Positions 26,268 to 35,392 of a stretch of 64,000 nt of DNA are shown here, piece by piece. The notes under the pieces were generated by a model that was not told the DNA's origin, made no database searches, and saw nothing but the letters and a program-made list of their open reading frames with translations. Origin of the DNA: Amycolatopsis orientalis DSM 43388. Lineage in GTDB: Bacteria; Actinomycetota; Actinomycetes; Mycobacteriales; Pseudonocardiaceae. Positions within the stretch are counted from its first letter, which is position 1. Each line of letters opens with the position of its first letter. Made by a program: the position numbers and the translations under genes. The DNA lies in assembly GCF_000411975.1 (NCBI RefSeq), contig NZ_ASXG01000148.1, positions 62,001 to 126,000 on the forward strand, written 5' to 3'.

Positions 26268-27092
26268 TCAGCTCCGTTCGCCGTCGAGAGCCCGGGACAC
26301 GCGGTTCGCGGCCAGCACGACGGCCGCGACGGTCAACCCGGGGAACGTGGTCATCCACCAAGCGGTGGCCAGGAAATTGCGTCCGCCGGCCACGAGCGCG
26401 CCCCACTCCGGCGTCGGCGGGCTCGCACCGAATCCGAGGAAGCTGAGCGCGGACACCTCGAGCACCGCGGTCCCGACCGTCACCGTGGCCAGCACCAGCA
26501 CCGGTCCGAGCGCGTTGGGCAGCACGTGCCGCCCGAGCACTCCGGCCCAGCGCACGCCCGATGCCCGGGCCGCCTCCACGAACACGCCGGAGCGAACTCG
26601 CAGCACCTCGGCGCGCATCAGCCGGGCGAACGCGGCGAGGTTCGCGACTCCGACGGCGATCGCGACGTTCGTGGTGCCGAACCCCAGCGCGGTGACCAAT
26701 GCCAGCGACAGCAGGATCGCCGGCACCGCCTGGAGGACGTCCACGATCCGCATGACGACCGCGTCGAGCCAGCCGCCGCGGAACCCGGCGAGCAGCCCGA
26801 GCGCCGACCCGGCGGCGAACGCGACGAGAACCGCGAGCACGGTGGCGCGCAGGGACAGCCCGGCCCCGTGCACGACGCGGGCGAACACGTCCCGGCCGGT
26901 TTCGTCGGTGCCGAACAGATGACCGAGCGACGGGCCCTGGAGCCGTTCGGACGGGACGCCGGTGATCGGGTCCTGACTGGTGAACAGCGTCGGCGCGAAG
27001 GCGGCGATCAGCACTAGGGCGAGCAAGAGCCCGGACAGCACCAGGCCGGGCCGGCGCAGGAGAAACCGTTGCGGCAAGACAGCTTCAGACAT
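26268..27092 (-). CDS. peptide/nickel-type ABC permease (DppC-like)
   Basis: A 274-residue inner-membrane permease with an N-terminal transmembrane segment (VLSGLLLALVLIAAFAPTLF). The GTDETGRDVFARVVHGAGLSL motif is typical of DppC, and about five further helices follow. The EAA-type loop reads EAARASGVRWAGVLGRHVLPN. It pairs with the DppB-like permease whose gene it overlaps by 8 bp. The substrate may be a peptide, nickel chelate or other small compound and cannot be assigned. Confidence 0.88.
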   Translation of the reverse strand: MSEAVLPQRFLLRRPGLVLSGLLLALVLIAAFAPTLFTSQDPITGVPSERLQGPSLGHLFGTDETGRDVFARVVHGAGLSLRATVLAVLVAFAAGSALGLLAGFRGGWLDAVVMRIVDVLQAVPAILLSLALVTALGFGTTNVAIAVGVANLAAFARLMRAEVLRVRSGVFVEAARASGVRWAGVLGRHVLPNALGPVLVLATVTVGTAVLEVSALSFLGFGASPPTPEWGALVAGGRNFLATAWWMTTFPGLTVAAVVLAANRVSRALDGERS

Positions 27093-28044
27093 GCGCGGGC
27101 ACCTCCTTGCGCACGGACACCCGCGGGTCGAGCAGCGGGTACACGAGGTCGACGACCAGGTTGAGCACCACGAAGAAGAACGCGGCGAGCACGATCACCG
27201 CCTGCACCACCGGCACGTCCTGCGCGGTCACCGCCGCTGCGGTCACCCGGCCGAGCCCGTCGCGCGAGAACACGGTTTCGGTCACCACCGAACCGGCCAG
27301 CAGATTGCCCGCGACGACGCCCACCAGCGTGAGCGCGGGCAGTCCGGCGTTGCGCAGCGCGTGTCCGAAGTGGACTCGACGGCGGCTCGCCCCCTTCGCC
27401 CGCACCACTTCGATGTACGGTTCGGCGAGCTGCGTCCGCAGGCTTTTCGCCAGCACCTGCGCGATGATCGCCCCGGTCGGCAGGGAAAGCGTGACCGCGG
27501 GGAGGATCAGCGACGCGAATCCGGTCGAGCCGAGCGCCGGGAACAGCCGCAGCTGGAACGAGAACAGCTGGATCAGCAGCAGCCCGACCCAGAACGTCGG
27601 CAGCGAAGTGCCCAGCGGCGGCAGCGAAAGCAGCAGCTGGCTCACCCAGCGGGTGCGGGTGAAGGTGCCCAGCACGGCGATCCCGCCGCCGAAGACGATC
27701 GCGAGCAGCAACGCCAGGCCGGAGACGGCGAGCGTCGGCGGCAACGCGGTGAGGACCTGGTGCGTCGCGTCGTCGCCGGTGGCGACCGAGGTGCCGAAGT
27801 CGCCGTGCAGCGCGGCGAGGAGGTGCTTGCCGTATTGCACGAGGACCGGATCGTCCAGCCCGTACTCGGCGCGCAGGGCGGCGATCTGCTCCGGCGACGC
27901 GCTCGGCCCGCCCTCGGCCGAGCCGAGTTTGGTCAGCACCGCGTCGCCGGGCAGCAGGTACAGGATGACGAACGACAGCGTGAACGCCGCCCACAGCACC
28001 ACTACGGCCTGCAGAAGGCGGCGAAGCAGCGGGAAGCCTTTCAC
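27085..28044 (-). CDS. peptide/nickel-type ABC permease (DppB-like)
   Basis: A 319-residue permease. TM1 (LLQAVVVLWAAFTLSFVILY) is followed by the conserved LPGDAV, a periplasmic loop with LRAEYGLDDPVLVQYGKHL, and the coupling loop EVVRAKGASRRRVHFGHALRN. GTG 28044 overlaps the stop of the binding-protein gene (GTGA), so translation is coupled. It forms the membrane channel with the DppC-like partner. Confidence 0.88.
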   Translation of the reverse strand: MKGFPLLRRLLQAVVVLWAAFTLSFVILYLLPGDAVLTKLGSAEGGPSASPEQIAALRAEYGLDDPVLVQYGKHLLAALHGDFGTSVATGDDATHQVLTALPPTLAVSGLALLLAIVFGGGIAVLGTFTRTRWVSQLLLSLPPLGTSLPTFWVGLLLIQLFSFQLRLFPALGSTGFASLILPAVTLSLPTGAIIAQVLAKSLRTQLAEPYIEVVRAKGASRRRVHFGHALRNAGLPALTLVGVVAGNLLAGSVVTETVFSRDGLGRVTAAAVTAQDVPVVQAVIVLAAFFFVVLNLVVDLVYPLLDPRVSVRKEVPAHV

Positions 28045-29684
28045 GAGCCCGAAACCCACGCGTCGAACAGCTGCAGCCGCGAGGACGCCTCGAACCCGAC
28101 GTCGTGCGCGTTCGGCCCGACGCCGAGCACCTGGGTCAGCTCGAACACCGGGATCGAGTAGGCCTGCTCCACGATGGTCCGCTGCGCCTGTTCCGCCGCG
28201 GGCTTGCGCTTCGCGGGGTCGACGGTGGCGGACTGTTCGGTCAGGGACGCGTCGAGCGGGTTGTCCGCGGGCAGCTTGCTGCGGTTGTTCGTCTTCGTGG
28301 AGAACTGCTGGCGCAGGATGTCCGGGTCGGCGCGGGTGACGTTGTACCAGAGGAAGTCGTAGTCGCCGGCCTGCTGCAGCCGGGTGACCTCGGCGTTGGT
28401 GTGCAGCTCGATCTTCAGGTCGAAGCCGATCTTGCGCAGCTGCTGCTGGATCAGCTCCAGCACGCTCTGGTTCTGGTTGAACACCGCGGAGAACAGCACG
28501 GACGCGGTCAGCCGCTGGCCGTTCTTCGTCCGGATGCCGTCCGGGCCGGGGAGCCAGCCGTCGGACTGCAGCAGCGCCTGCGCGCCCGCCGGGTCGTAGG
28601 CGAGTTCCTTCGACAGATCGGTGTACAGCGGCGTCGCGGAGCCGAGGATGCTCGTGGCGGGCTTGTAGTTCGGGGTGAGCACCGTGCTGGTGACCTCCGG
28701 CCGGTTCACGCCCTTGAGCACCGCTTGGCGCACCTTCTGGTCGGCGAGGACGCCGCGCGTGGTGTTCGCGTGCAGGTTGAACACGATGCCCGGGTTCGGC
28801 CGCACCGGTTCGGTGAATCCGTTGCCGGAGAACTGCGGTTCGTCCACCGGCTGGACGTCGGTGATCGCGTCGAGCTGGCCGGACGTCAGGCTGCCCGACC
28901 GAACGCCCGGCTCCGGCACGACCCGGAAGTCGATTTTGTCGACGTACGCCTCGCCCTGGTGCCGCCACAACGGCGAACCCCAGTGGTAGCCGGTGCGCTT
29001 GCTGAGCACGATGTCCTGGTTCGGCTTCAGGCTGGTGAACACGAACGGACCGGAGCCGATCAGCCCGGTGCCCTGGCAGCGCTGCTCGGCGGTGTGCCGG
29101 AACGCCGCGGGCGCGAGCACGCCGAGCGACATCGTGGAGCTGGCCTGCAGGAACTGCGCGCTGGGCTGGCTGAAGTCGAGCCGGACGGTAGCCGGGTCGA
29201 CCACCGTCGCGCCGCGGTAGGCGGCCAGGTAGCTGGACCCGAGCAGCGCCTTCGCGCCGAGTGCCTTGATGCCGTCGAAGCTGGTCTTGACCGCGGCGGC
29301 GTCCACCGGGGAGCCGTCGGAGAACGTCGCGCCGGAGCGGAGATGGAAGGTGAAGCTCGTCGAATCGGGGCTGACCGTCCAGCGGTCGGCGAGCCACGGC
29401 GTGATCGCGCCGGTCTTCGGGTCCTGGTCGGTGAGCGAATCGACCAGCTGGCGGCCGACGTTCACCGAGGCGTTCGTGCTGACCTGCTGCGGGTCGATGC
29501 AGTCCGGATTGGACGAGATGCCCAGCCGGAGCGTGCCGCCCGGGCGCGGGGGACCGGCGTCCTGCGGGCTGGCCCCGCCCGCCGTGCCGCACGCGGCGAG
29601 CAGCAGCGGAAGGGCCAGTGCGAAGGCGAAACGGGACCGCGCGGGAGCGGGGCGCGCGAGCCGGGACGGGGTGTGGCGGGGCAC
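28041..29684 (-). CDS. extracellular solute-binding lipoprotein (family 5)
   Basis: A 547-residue SBP_bac_5 protein. GTG 29684 follows GGAGGAACTCC and yields a signal peptide with lipobox LLLAAC (Cys near residue 31), so it is membrane-anchored. The mature part shows LRLGISSNPDCIDPQQVS, LADRWTVSPDSTSFTFHLRS and FSDGSPVDAAAV, the usual family start. It captures the substrate for the downstream permeases and fused ATPase. The four-gene operon (binding protein, DppB, DppC, DppDF) is complete. Confidence 0.9.
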   Translation of the reverse strand: MPRHTPSRLARPAPARSRFAFALALPLLLAACGTAGGASPQDAGPPRPGGTLRLGISSNPDCIDPQQVSTNASVNVGRQLVDSLTDQDPKTGAITPWLADRWTVSPDSTSFTFHLRSGATFSDGSPVDAAAVKTSFDGIKALGAKALLGSSYLAAYRGATVVDPATVRLDFSQPSAQFLQASSTMSLGVLAPAAFRHTAEQRCQGTGLIGSGPFVFTSLKPNQDIVLSKRTGYHWGSPLWRHQGEAYVDKIDFRVVPEPGVRSGSLTSGQLDAITDVQPVDEPQFSGNGFTEPVRPNPGIVFNLHANTTRGVLADQKVRQAVLKGVNRPEVTSTVLTPNYKPATSILGSATPLYTDLSKELAYDPAGAQALLQSDGWLPGPDGIRTKNGQRLTASVLFSAVFNQNQSVLELIQQQLRKIGFDLKIELHTNAEVTRLQQAGDYDFLWYNVTRADPDILRQQFSTKTNNRSKLPADNPLDASLTEQSATVDPAKRKPAAEQAQRTIVEQAYSIPVFELTQVLGVGPNAHDVGFEASSRLQLFDAWVSGS

Positions 29685-29941
29685 GGAGTTCCTCCAGCGG
29701 GGACGGATCGGATGCGTCCAGCTCAACCGTTCGCGGCGGTTCGCTGAAGCCCGTCCCAGCAGGTGAACCGGCGTCCCGCGATCCGGCCGCGGGCGGGGAT
29801 TCCGGTTGACGGGCAAGGGAAAGCGTGGCCCGCGCCCGCGTGATAACCGGCGGGGGTTTGTTCGGCGAGCAGGTCCGGAGAGCGGGAGCCCGCGCCGGTG
29901 TGCTGGAAAAACCGGTTGCGCGGCGGAGAAGACTGGCGGAC

Positions 29942-31162
29942 ATGGCGGGGCGGGGTGGGAGAGGGCCGGCGTGGGTCCGGCTGCAAGCGGTGGCGGTGTC
30001 CGGTTCGACCTGCGAAGGGCTTTTGCTTGCCGCGCTGCCCTTGCTGGCCGTTTCGATCACCACCGACCCGCGTGCGGTGTCCTTGGTGAACGTCGCCGGC
30101 CAGGCGCCGTGGCTGCTGCTTTCGCTGTTCGCCGGAGTGGTGATCGACCGGGTCCGGCGGACGACCGTGCTCGCCTCCGCCTACGCGGTGCAGATCGCCG
30201 CCGCGCTCGCGCTGGCGGTGCTGGGCTCCACCGGTTCGCTGACCCTGCCCGCACTGCTGGCGGTGGCCTTCGTGCTCACCACCGCGCAGGTTTTCGGGGA
30301 CGGCGCGGCGGGCTCGGTGGTCCCCGAGGTCGTCTCGCCGGATCAGCTCAACATGGCCAATTCCCGGCTGCAGGTGATCGACCGCGGCCTGGTCCAGTTC
30401 GTGGTGCCGCCCGCAACCGGGCTGCTGATCGGGATCAGCGCGGGACTGCCCGCGTGGCTGGCGGCCGTCGCCGCGCTCGCGGCCTTAGTGCTGGCACGCG
30501 GGATTCCCTCGGCGAAACCGGTGCGCACGCCCGCGCATCCGCTCAAGGACGTGACGGCGGGGCTGCGTTATCTCGTCGGCACGCCGCTGCTGCGGTCGAT
30601 CACCGTCACGGTCGCGCTGGGCTCGTTCGCGGCGGCCGCGGGCAACTCGATGCTCGTCCTCTACGCCACGAAGGAACTGCGTCTCGCCCCGTTCGGCTAC
30701 GGCGTGCTGCTGGCCTGCCTCGCGGTCGGCTGGGTGGCGTCGTCGTTCTTCGTGGACCGGTTCGTGCGGCGGTTCGGCGACTCGACGGCCATGCGGATCG
30801 CCCAGGCGTGCGCGGTGCTGAGCCAGCTGCTGATCGCGGTCGTGCCCCCGTGGCCGGTGCTGGTCGGCGCGGTGCTGGTCTTCCTGACCGGGACGACGCT
30901 GATCTGGAACGTGTGCTCGCAGTCCAGCCGCCAGCGATTCACCCCGTCGGAGCTGCTGGGCCGGGTGCTGACCAGCCACCGGGCGCTGGCCTGGGGCCTC
31001 ACCCCGCTGGGCGCGCTCGCCGGCGGGTTCGTCGCGGTGCACTGGGGCTTGCGCGGGGTGTGGGTGATGGCGGCGGCGGTCCAGCTGCTCGGGACGGCGC
31101 TCGTGTGGCGGCAGCTGTCCCCGGCGGCGTTCCGGGAGGCAGAGGCCGCGATGGCGCGCTGA
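29942..31162 (+). CDS. MFS transporter, EntS/macrolide-efflux type
   Basis: A major facilitator of about 406 residues from ATG 29942, with twelve hydrophobic segments. LFAGVVIDRVRRTTVLASAY is the cytoplasmic loop between TM2 and TM3, and DGAAGSVVPEVVSPDQLNMANS is typical of MFS_3 exporters (enterobactin exporter, macrolide efflux). The frame is open back to 29825, but the added residues are Arg/Gly-rich and not membrane-like. It probably exports a siderophore, antibiotic or other metabolite. It is divergent from the ABC operon with 257 bp between. Confidence 0.8.
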   Translation: MAGRGGRGPAWVRLQAVAVSGSTCEGLLLAALPLLAVSITTDPRAVSLVNVAGQAPWLLLSLFAGVVIDRVRRTTVLASAYAVQIAAALALAVLGSTGSLTLPALLAVAFVLTTAQVFGDGAAGSVVPEVVSPDQLNMANSRLQVIDRGLVQFVVPPATGLLIGISAGLPAWLAAVAALAALVLARGIPSAKPVRTPAHPLKDVTAGLRYLVGTPLLRSITVTVALGSFAAAAGNSMLVLYATKELRLAPFGYGVLLACLAVGWVASSFFVDRFVRRFGDSTAMRIAQACAVLSQLLIAVVPPWPVLVGAVLVFLTGTTLIWNVCSQSSRQRFTPSELLGRVLTSHRALAWGLTPLGALAGGFVAVHWGLRGVWVMAAAVQLLGTALVWRQLSPAAFREAEAAMAR

Positions 31163-31166
31163 GCCG

Positions 31167-31667
31167 TCAGGCGCGTTTCGGGAGTTTCCAGCCGGGGCGG
31201 GGGAAGTGGCAGGTGTAGCCGTTGGGGTAGCGCTGGAGGTAGTTCTGGTGTTCGGGTTCGGCTTCCCAGAAGTCGCCGGCGGGGGTGACTTCGGTGACGA
31301 CCTTGCCGGGCCAGAGTCCGGAGGCGTCGACGTCGGCGATGGTGTCTTCGGCGATGCGTTTCTGCTCGTCGGTGGTGTAGAAGACGGCGGAGCGGTAGCT
31401 GGTGCCGATGTCGTTGCCTTGCCGGTTTTTCGTGGTGGGGTCGTGGACCTGGAAGAAGAATTCGAGCAGGGCGCGGAAGTCGGTCTGTTCGGGGTCGTAG
31501 GTGACTTCGATGGTTTCGGCGTGGGTGCCGTGGTTGCGGTAGGTGGCGTGGGGGACGTCGCCGCCGCTGTAGCCGACGCGGGTGGCGGTGACGCCGGGCT
31601 GGTGGCGGAACAGCTCCTCCATGCCCCAGAAACACCCGCCGGCCAGAATCGCTTTCTCTTCCGCCAT
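31167..31667 (-). CDS. msrA: peptide methionine (S)-S-oxide reductase
   Basis: A 166-residue MsrA. The active site is AGGCFWGMEELF (Cys12), followed by GYSGGDVPHATYRNHGTHAE and the conserved YDPEQ, HDPTT and DIGTSYRSA segments. The C-terminal EHQNYLQRYPNGYTCHF carries a candidate resolving cysteine. It repairs oxidised methionine using thioredoxin. GGAGGAGG precedes ATG 31667. The gene is convergent with the MFS exporter and adds to an oxidative-stress repair theme with the DsbA-like gene nearby. Confidence 0.95.
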   Translation of the reverse strand: MAEEKAILAGGCFWGMEELFRHQPGVTATRVGYSGGDVPHATYRNHGTHAETIEVTYDPEQTDFRALLEFFFQVHDPTTKNRQGNDIGTSYRSAVFYTTDEQKRIAEDTIADVDASGLWPGKVVTEVTPAGDFWEAEPEHQNYLQRYPNGYTCHFPRPGWKLPKRA

Positions 31668-31705
31668 GTCGCCTCCTCCGTGCTCGAACCGCTTCGCCTG
31701 CCATG

Positions 31706-32593
31706 CTAGTCGCCGGGCAGCAGCCCGAGGACCAGGGCGAGCGGCGGCCACGCGTCCCGCCCGCCCCGAGTGCAGGCGAACGCGCGCAGCCGGACGTCCG
31801 GCCCGGTCAGCGGCAGGACCGCGACGTCGGGCCGGGTCGGCCAGGACTCCGGCAGCAGGCCGACCCCGCCGCCCGCCGCGATCAGGTCCTGCACCAGGTC
31901 CAGGTTGTCCGCGCGGTGGGTGAACCGCGGCGAGAACCCGGCCATCGACGCCAGCGTGCCGACGACGGTTTCGTCCGCGCCGTTGCGCGAGTTGCCGATC
32001 CAGTCCCGGTCGCGGAACGCGGTGAACACGTCCAGGGTTCCCTTGCCGCGCAACGGGTGCGCGTCCGCGCGCGGCACCGCGAGACCCCACGGTGCGGTCC
32101 ACAGCGGACGGACGGCGAGTGACGGGTCGGCGGTCGCGGGCGCGAGGTTGTAGTCGTAGGTGAGCGCGAGATCGATGTCGTCGGTCCGCAGCTGCGCCAG
32201 CGCTTCGGCGGGTTCGTGCTCGCTGATCACCACGCGGACCCGCGGATGCCGCTGCGCGAGGAGGTCCGCGACCGGGAGCACCGCGTGCCGCACCCCGGTC
32301 CCGAACCCGGCGACGCGCACGGTTCCGGCGGGTTCGGCTTCGGGATCGAGGTCGACCCGGGCCGCCTCGACCGCCGCCAGGATCGTCACGGCGTGCTCGG
32401 CGAGCCGCCGTCCGGCCGGAGTCAGCCGTACCCGGCGGCCGTCCGGCTCCAGCAGCGCGGCACCGGTTTCCTTGGCCAGCACCGAGATCTGCTGCGAGAC
32501 GGTCGAGGTTGTGGTTTCGAGCACGTCCGCGACCGCGCGCATCGAACCGAGCCGCGACAACTCGAGAAGGAACTGCAGCCTGCGGGTGTCCAT
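31706..32593 (-). CDS. LysR-family regulator divergent from an EamA exporter
   Basis: A 295-residue LysR protein. The winged helix MDTRRLQFLLELSRLGSMRA plus LETTTSTVSQQISVLAKETG covers residues 1-60, and a Rossmann-like effector domain follows. The arrangement, back-to-back with an EamA transporter 84 bp away, is common for LysR proteins that control amino-acid or drug exporters. Inverted TCCGGAC/GTCCGGA elements lie in the gap and may be its binding sites. Confidence 0.87.
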   Translation of the reverse strand: MDTRRLQFLLELSRLGSMRAVADVLETTTSTVSQQISVLAKETGAALLEPDGRRVRLTPAGRRLAEHAVTILAAVEAARVDLDPEAEPAGTVRVAGFGTGVRHAVLPVADLLAQRHPRVRVVISEHEPAEALAQLRTDDIDLALTYDYNLAPATADPSLAVRPLWTAPWGLAVPRADAHPLRGKGTLDVFTAFRDRDWIGNSRNGADETVVGTLASMAGFSPRFTHRADNLDLVQDLIAAGGGVGLLPESWPTRPDVAVLPLTGPDVRLRAFACTRGGRDAWPPLALVLGLLPGD

Positions 32594-32677
32594 GACCCGA
32601 TTGTTCAGGATTTCCGGACGATACGTCCAGCATTGGCACGTGGACACGAACGGTCCGGATGCGTTCTCCTGGAAAGC

Positions 32678-33535
32678 GTGCTTCCCTCCACTCCCCGCGC
32701 CGGCGCCGTCCTCGCCGTCGGCGCCATGCTGTCCGTCCAGCTCGGACTGGCGGTTTCGGTCAGTCTCGCGAACCAGATCGGGCCGGCCGGCGTCGCGTGG
32801 CTGCGGCTGGCCTGGGCCGGCGTGCTGCTCCTGGTGCTCGTGCGGCCGCGCCCGTCGGCGTTCCGGCGTCCGGCGTTGCTGGCGTGTGCCGTGCTCGGCT
32901 TCGCCACGGCCGGGATGACGATCCTGTTCATGGTCGCCGCGACCCGGCTGCCGCTGGGCACGGCGAGCGCGCTGGAATTCCTCGGCCCGCTGACGGTCGC
33001 GATCGTCCGCGGCCGGAGCGGCGCCCGGGCGTGGCCGGTGCTGGCGGCGGCCGGGGTGGTGCTGCTGACCCAGCCGTGGCAGGGCGGGACCGACTTGGTC
33101 GGCGTCGGCTGCGCGCTCGCCGCGGCGGCCTGCTGGGGCGCCTACATCGTGCTGACGCAGCGAGTCGGCGACGAGGTGTCGGGCCTGCGCGGGCTGGCGG
33201 TGTCGATGCCGGTGGCCGGTCTGGTCGCCACGGTGGTGCACGGTCCGGCGGTGGCCGACCAGGTGACGTGGCCGCTGCTGCTCGCCGGGCTCGGGCTCGC
33301 GGTGCTCGTTCCGGTGGTGCCGTTCAGCCTGGAAATGATGGCGTTGCGCCGGTTGACGACCTCGGCGTTCGGCACGCTGATGAGCCTGGAACCGGCGATC
33401 GCGCTGGTGCTGGGGCTGATCGTGCTGCACCAGGCGCCGAATCTCGCCGCGGTGGCCGGGATCGCCTTCGTGGTGGCCGCCGGCGTCGGCGCGGAACGGA
33501 CCGGGGCGCGGGAACCGGTGAAGACCGCCGTCTAG
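32678..33535 (+). CDS. EamA-family transporter (RhtA-like exporter)
   Basis: A 285-residue protein with ten predicted helices in two EamA repeats. Recognisable stretches are LANQIGPAGVAWLRLAWAGV in the first and WGAYIVLTQRVGDEVSG plus LEPAIALVLGLIVLHQAP in the second. GTG 32678 follows GGAAAGC and gives a start just before TM1. RhtA-type members export threonine, homoserine and related compounds. Control by the divergent LysR is likely. Confidence 0.85.
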   Translation: MLPSTPRAGAVLAVGAMLSVQLGLAVSVSLANQIGPAGVAWLRLAWAGVLLLVLVRPRPSAFRRPALLACAVLGFATAGMTILFMVAATRLPLGTASALEFLGPLTVAIVRGRSGARAWPVLAAAGVVLLTQPWQGGTDLVGVGCALAAAACWGAYIVLTQRVGDEVSGLRGLAVSMPVAGLVATVVHGPAVADQVTWPLLLAGLGLAVLVPVVPFSLEMMALRRLTTSAFGTLMSLEPAIALVLGLIVLHQAPNLAAVAGIAFVVAAGVGAERTGAREPVKTAV

Positions 33536-33558
33536 CCGGCGCGCTCTACGCTGGCGGC

Positions 33559-34185
33559 ATGCAGGTGGAAATCTGGAGCGACGTCGTGTGCCCGTGGTGC
33601 TACCTCGGGAAGGCGCGGTTCGAGAAGGCGCTGGCCGGATTCGAGCACCGGGACGAGGTGACCGTCACTTACCGGTCGTTCGAGCTGGACCCCGGGAAGA
33701 CCGGGACCGAGCCGCTGCTGGACATGCTCACCGCGAAGTACGGTCCGCAGGCCGCCGAGATGGAGCAGCGGGTCGCCGGGCTCGCGGAGGCGGAAGGACT
33801 CGGCTACCGGACGGACCGGGAAATCGGCAACACCTTCGACGCGCACCGCCTGCTGCACCTGGCTCGCGAGAAGGGACTCGAGACCGAGATGGTGTCGGCG
33901 TTGTTCCGCGCGAATTTCGCCGAAGCTCGCGACGTGTTCACTCCGGGGGTGCTGGCCGACGTCGCCGAGGAGGCCGGCTTGCCGCGCGCGGAAGCCGAAG
34001 CGGTGCTGGCGGATTCGTCGCGGTACGCGGACGCGGTCCGGGCCGAAGAGCGGGAAGCCGCGGAACTGGGCGCGGGCGGCGTGCCGTTTTTCGTGCTGGG
34101 ACGGCGGTTCGGCGTTTCCGGCGGACAGCCGGTCGAGGTTTTCGCGCAGGCGCTGGAAAAGGCCTGGGAGGCGGCCGCCGGGTGA
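33559..34185 (+). CDS. DsbA-family oxidoreductase (FrnE-like)
   Basis: A 208-residue cytoplasmic thioredoxin-fold protein, without a signal peptide. The active site CPWC is at residues 11-14 in the opening MQVEIWSDVVCPWCYLGKAR. The helical insertion (FDAHRLLHLAREKGLETEMV) and cis-Pro region GVPFFVLGRRFGVSGGQP follow. FrnE-like proteins act as disulfide isomerases in stress or in polyketide pathways. It sits 23 bp after the EamA gene on the same strand. Confidence 0.9.
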   Translation: MQVEIWSDVVCPWCYLGKARFEKALAGFEHRDEVTVTYRSFELDPGKTGTEPLLDMLTAKYGPQAAEMEQRVAGLAEAEGLGYRTDREIGNTFDAHRLLHLAREKGLETEMVSALFRANFAEARDVFTPGVLADVAEEAGLPRAEAEAVLADSSRYADAVRAEEREAAELGAGGVPFFVLGRRFGVSGGQPVEVFAQALEKAWEAAAG

Positions 34186-34197
34186 TCGGTTCGCTGG

Positions 34198-34686
34198 TCA
34201 GTCGGACCAGGTGCTGAGCCGGTTGAGCAGTCGTTCGAGCACCTCGGGGTCGGCGGTGACGGGTTCGCCGGAGACGGGTTCGTCGACGAGGGTGCGCCGG
34301 TCGCCGCGGCGGGGCAGCCGGACCTGTCCGGCGGAAATGCCGCCGGGCAGGGGGAGTTCGCACCAGGTGGTGCGGCCGCGGTCGCCGGTGCGCACGCCGA
34401 TCCGTTCGTCGCGCGGCGGGTTCGGGGCGACGAGGTCGTCGTCGACCTCGACGACGAGCCGGTCGCCGCGCAGCTGGAGCCGGACGGTGACGAAGGCGGG
34501 CGCGGACGGGCTGCTCTGGTCGACGACGTCGCCGACGAGCCGGACCGCGGCGTGCGTGACCTGCTCCAGCATCGCCAGCAGCGACCAGTCGGTCAGGATC
34601 AGGCGGACGAACAGCTCGGTGCACGGGACCGCGCTCGGCTGCGCCACCAGCCGGAGGTCGTCCACCTGGGTAGTGCGCGTGCTCAA
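34198..34686 (-). CDS. ATP-binding/anti-sigma-factor-like protein
   Basis: A 162-residue protein resembling the GHKL ATPase fold of actinobacterial regulatory proteins. The N-terminal part (VPCTELFVRLILTDWSLLAM, then LEQVTHAAVRLVGDVV) corresponds to the N-box helix, and FVTVRLQLRGDRLVVEVDDD to the strand leading to the D-box. The N-box Asn is not evident and the glycine boxes are weak, so ATP binding is uncertain. It could be an RsbW-like partner-binding protein. It is convergent with the DsbA-like gene. Confidence 0.55.
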   Translation of the reverse strand: MSTRTTQVDDLRLVAQPSAVPCTELFVRLILTDWSLLAMLEQVTHAAVRLVGDVVDQSSPSAPAFVTVRLQLRGDRLVVEVDDDLVAPNPPRDERIGVRTGDRGRTTWCELPLPGGISAGQVRLPRRGDRRTLVDEPVSGEPVTADPEVLERLLNRLSTWSD

Positions 34687-34873
34687 GCGTCACCTTCCTC
34701 CTCGGCGAGCGGTCCGATCGGCCGGGACCGTGCGGGCATCATGCCACCGCCGCCGGACCGCGCTGCGGCGGGAGGGCGGTGTCCGGGAGAACCGCAGGTC
34801 ACCGGGCCGGGCGTGCTTCCGGCCGGCGGGAGCGCTCGGCCCGCGTCCACAGTGGAGCTCCTAGGCTGGCCGC

Positions 34874-35335
34874 ATGTCGGCAGAATCGGCCCGGTGGGCG
34901 ATCCACGATCTGATCATGACCTACGCCGCTCGCATCGACGCGGGCGATCTCGCCGGGGTGGGCGAGTTGTTCCGCGAGGGCACGCTGCACAGCGGCGGGC
35001 GGCGTACCGGGCGGGAAGCCGTGGAGAACTGGTTCCGCGACATCCTCATCCTCCACCCCGACGGCACGCCGAGGACCCGCCACGCGACGACGAACGTCCG
35101 GATCACAGTCGACGAGGACGACGACACCGCCTCCGCGCACAGCTACTTCACCGTTTTCCAAGCCGCGGCGGAGCTTCCGCTGCAGCCGATCGCGGCCGGG
35201 CACTACGACGACAAGTTTCTCCGGCGCGGAGACGAATGGCGGTTCGCGGAGCGGACGCCGGTGCTGCACCTGACCGGGGACCTGACCCGGCACCTCCGGC
35301 TGGACGTGCTGCGGGCGGCCAGCCCGGGAGGGTGA
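34874..35335 (+). CDS. SnoaL/NTF2-like protein
   Basis: A 153-residue cone-shaped alpha+beta barrel protein (NTF2-like). It begins AIHDLIMTYAARIDAGDLAG and carries LFREGTLHSGGRRTGREAVE, RHATTNVRITVDED and HYDDKFLRRGDEWRFAERT. The order matches polyketide-cyclase-like SnoaL_4 proteins. The acid/His pair for a dehydratase-type reaction is not certain. There is no operon partner in view: the next gene is signal peptidase I on the other strand. Confidence 0.75.
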   Translation: MSAESARWAIHDLIMTYAARIDAGDLAGVGELFREGTLHSGGRRTGREAVENWFRDILILHPDGTPRTRHATTNVRITVDEDDDTASAHSYFTVFQAAAELPLQPIAAGHYDDKFLRRGDEWRFAERTPVLHLTGDLTRHLRLDVLRAASPGG

Positions 35336-35392
35336 CCGGGTGGTCCAGACCGCGCCAGGCGGCTGCCCCGAAAGGCGAGCGGCTCGGGCAGG

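Noticed and set aside
27085..30063. Single 992-residue minus-strand protein
   Set aside because: The frame runs from the DppB permease back through the binding-protein gene in a shadow frame. The real permease starts at GTG 28044.
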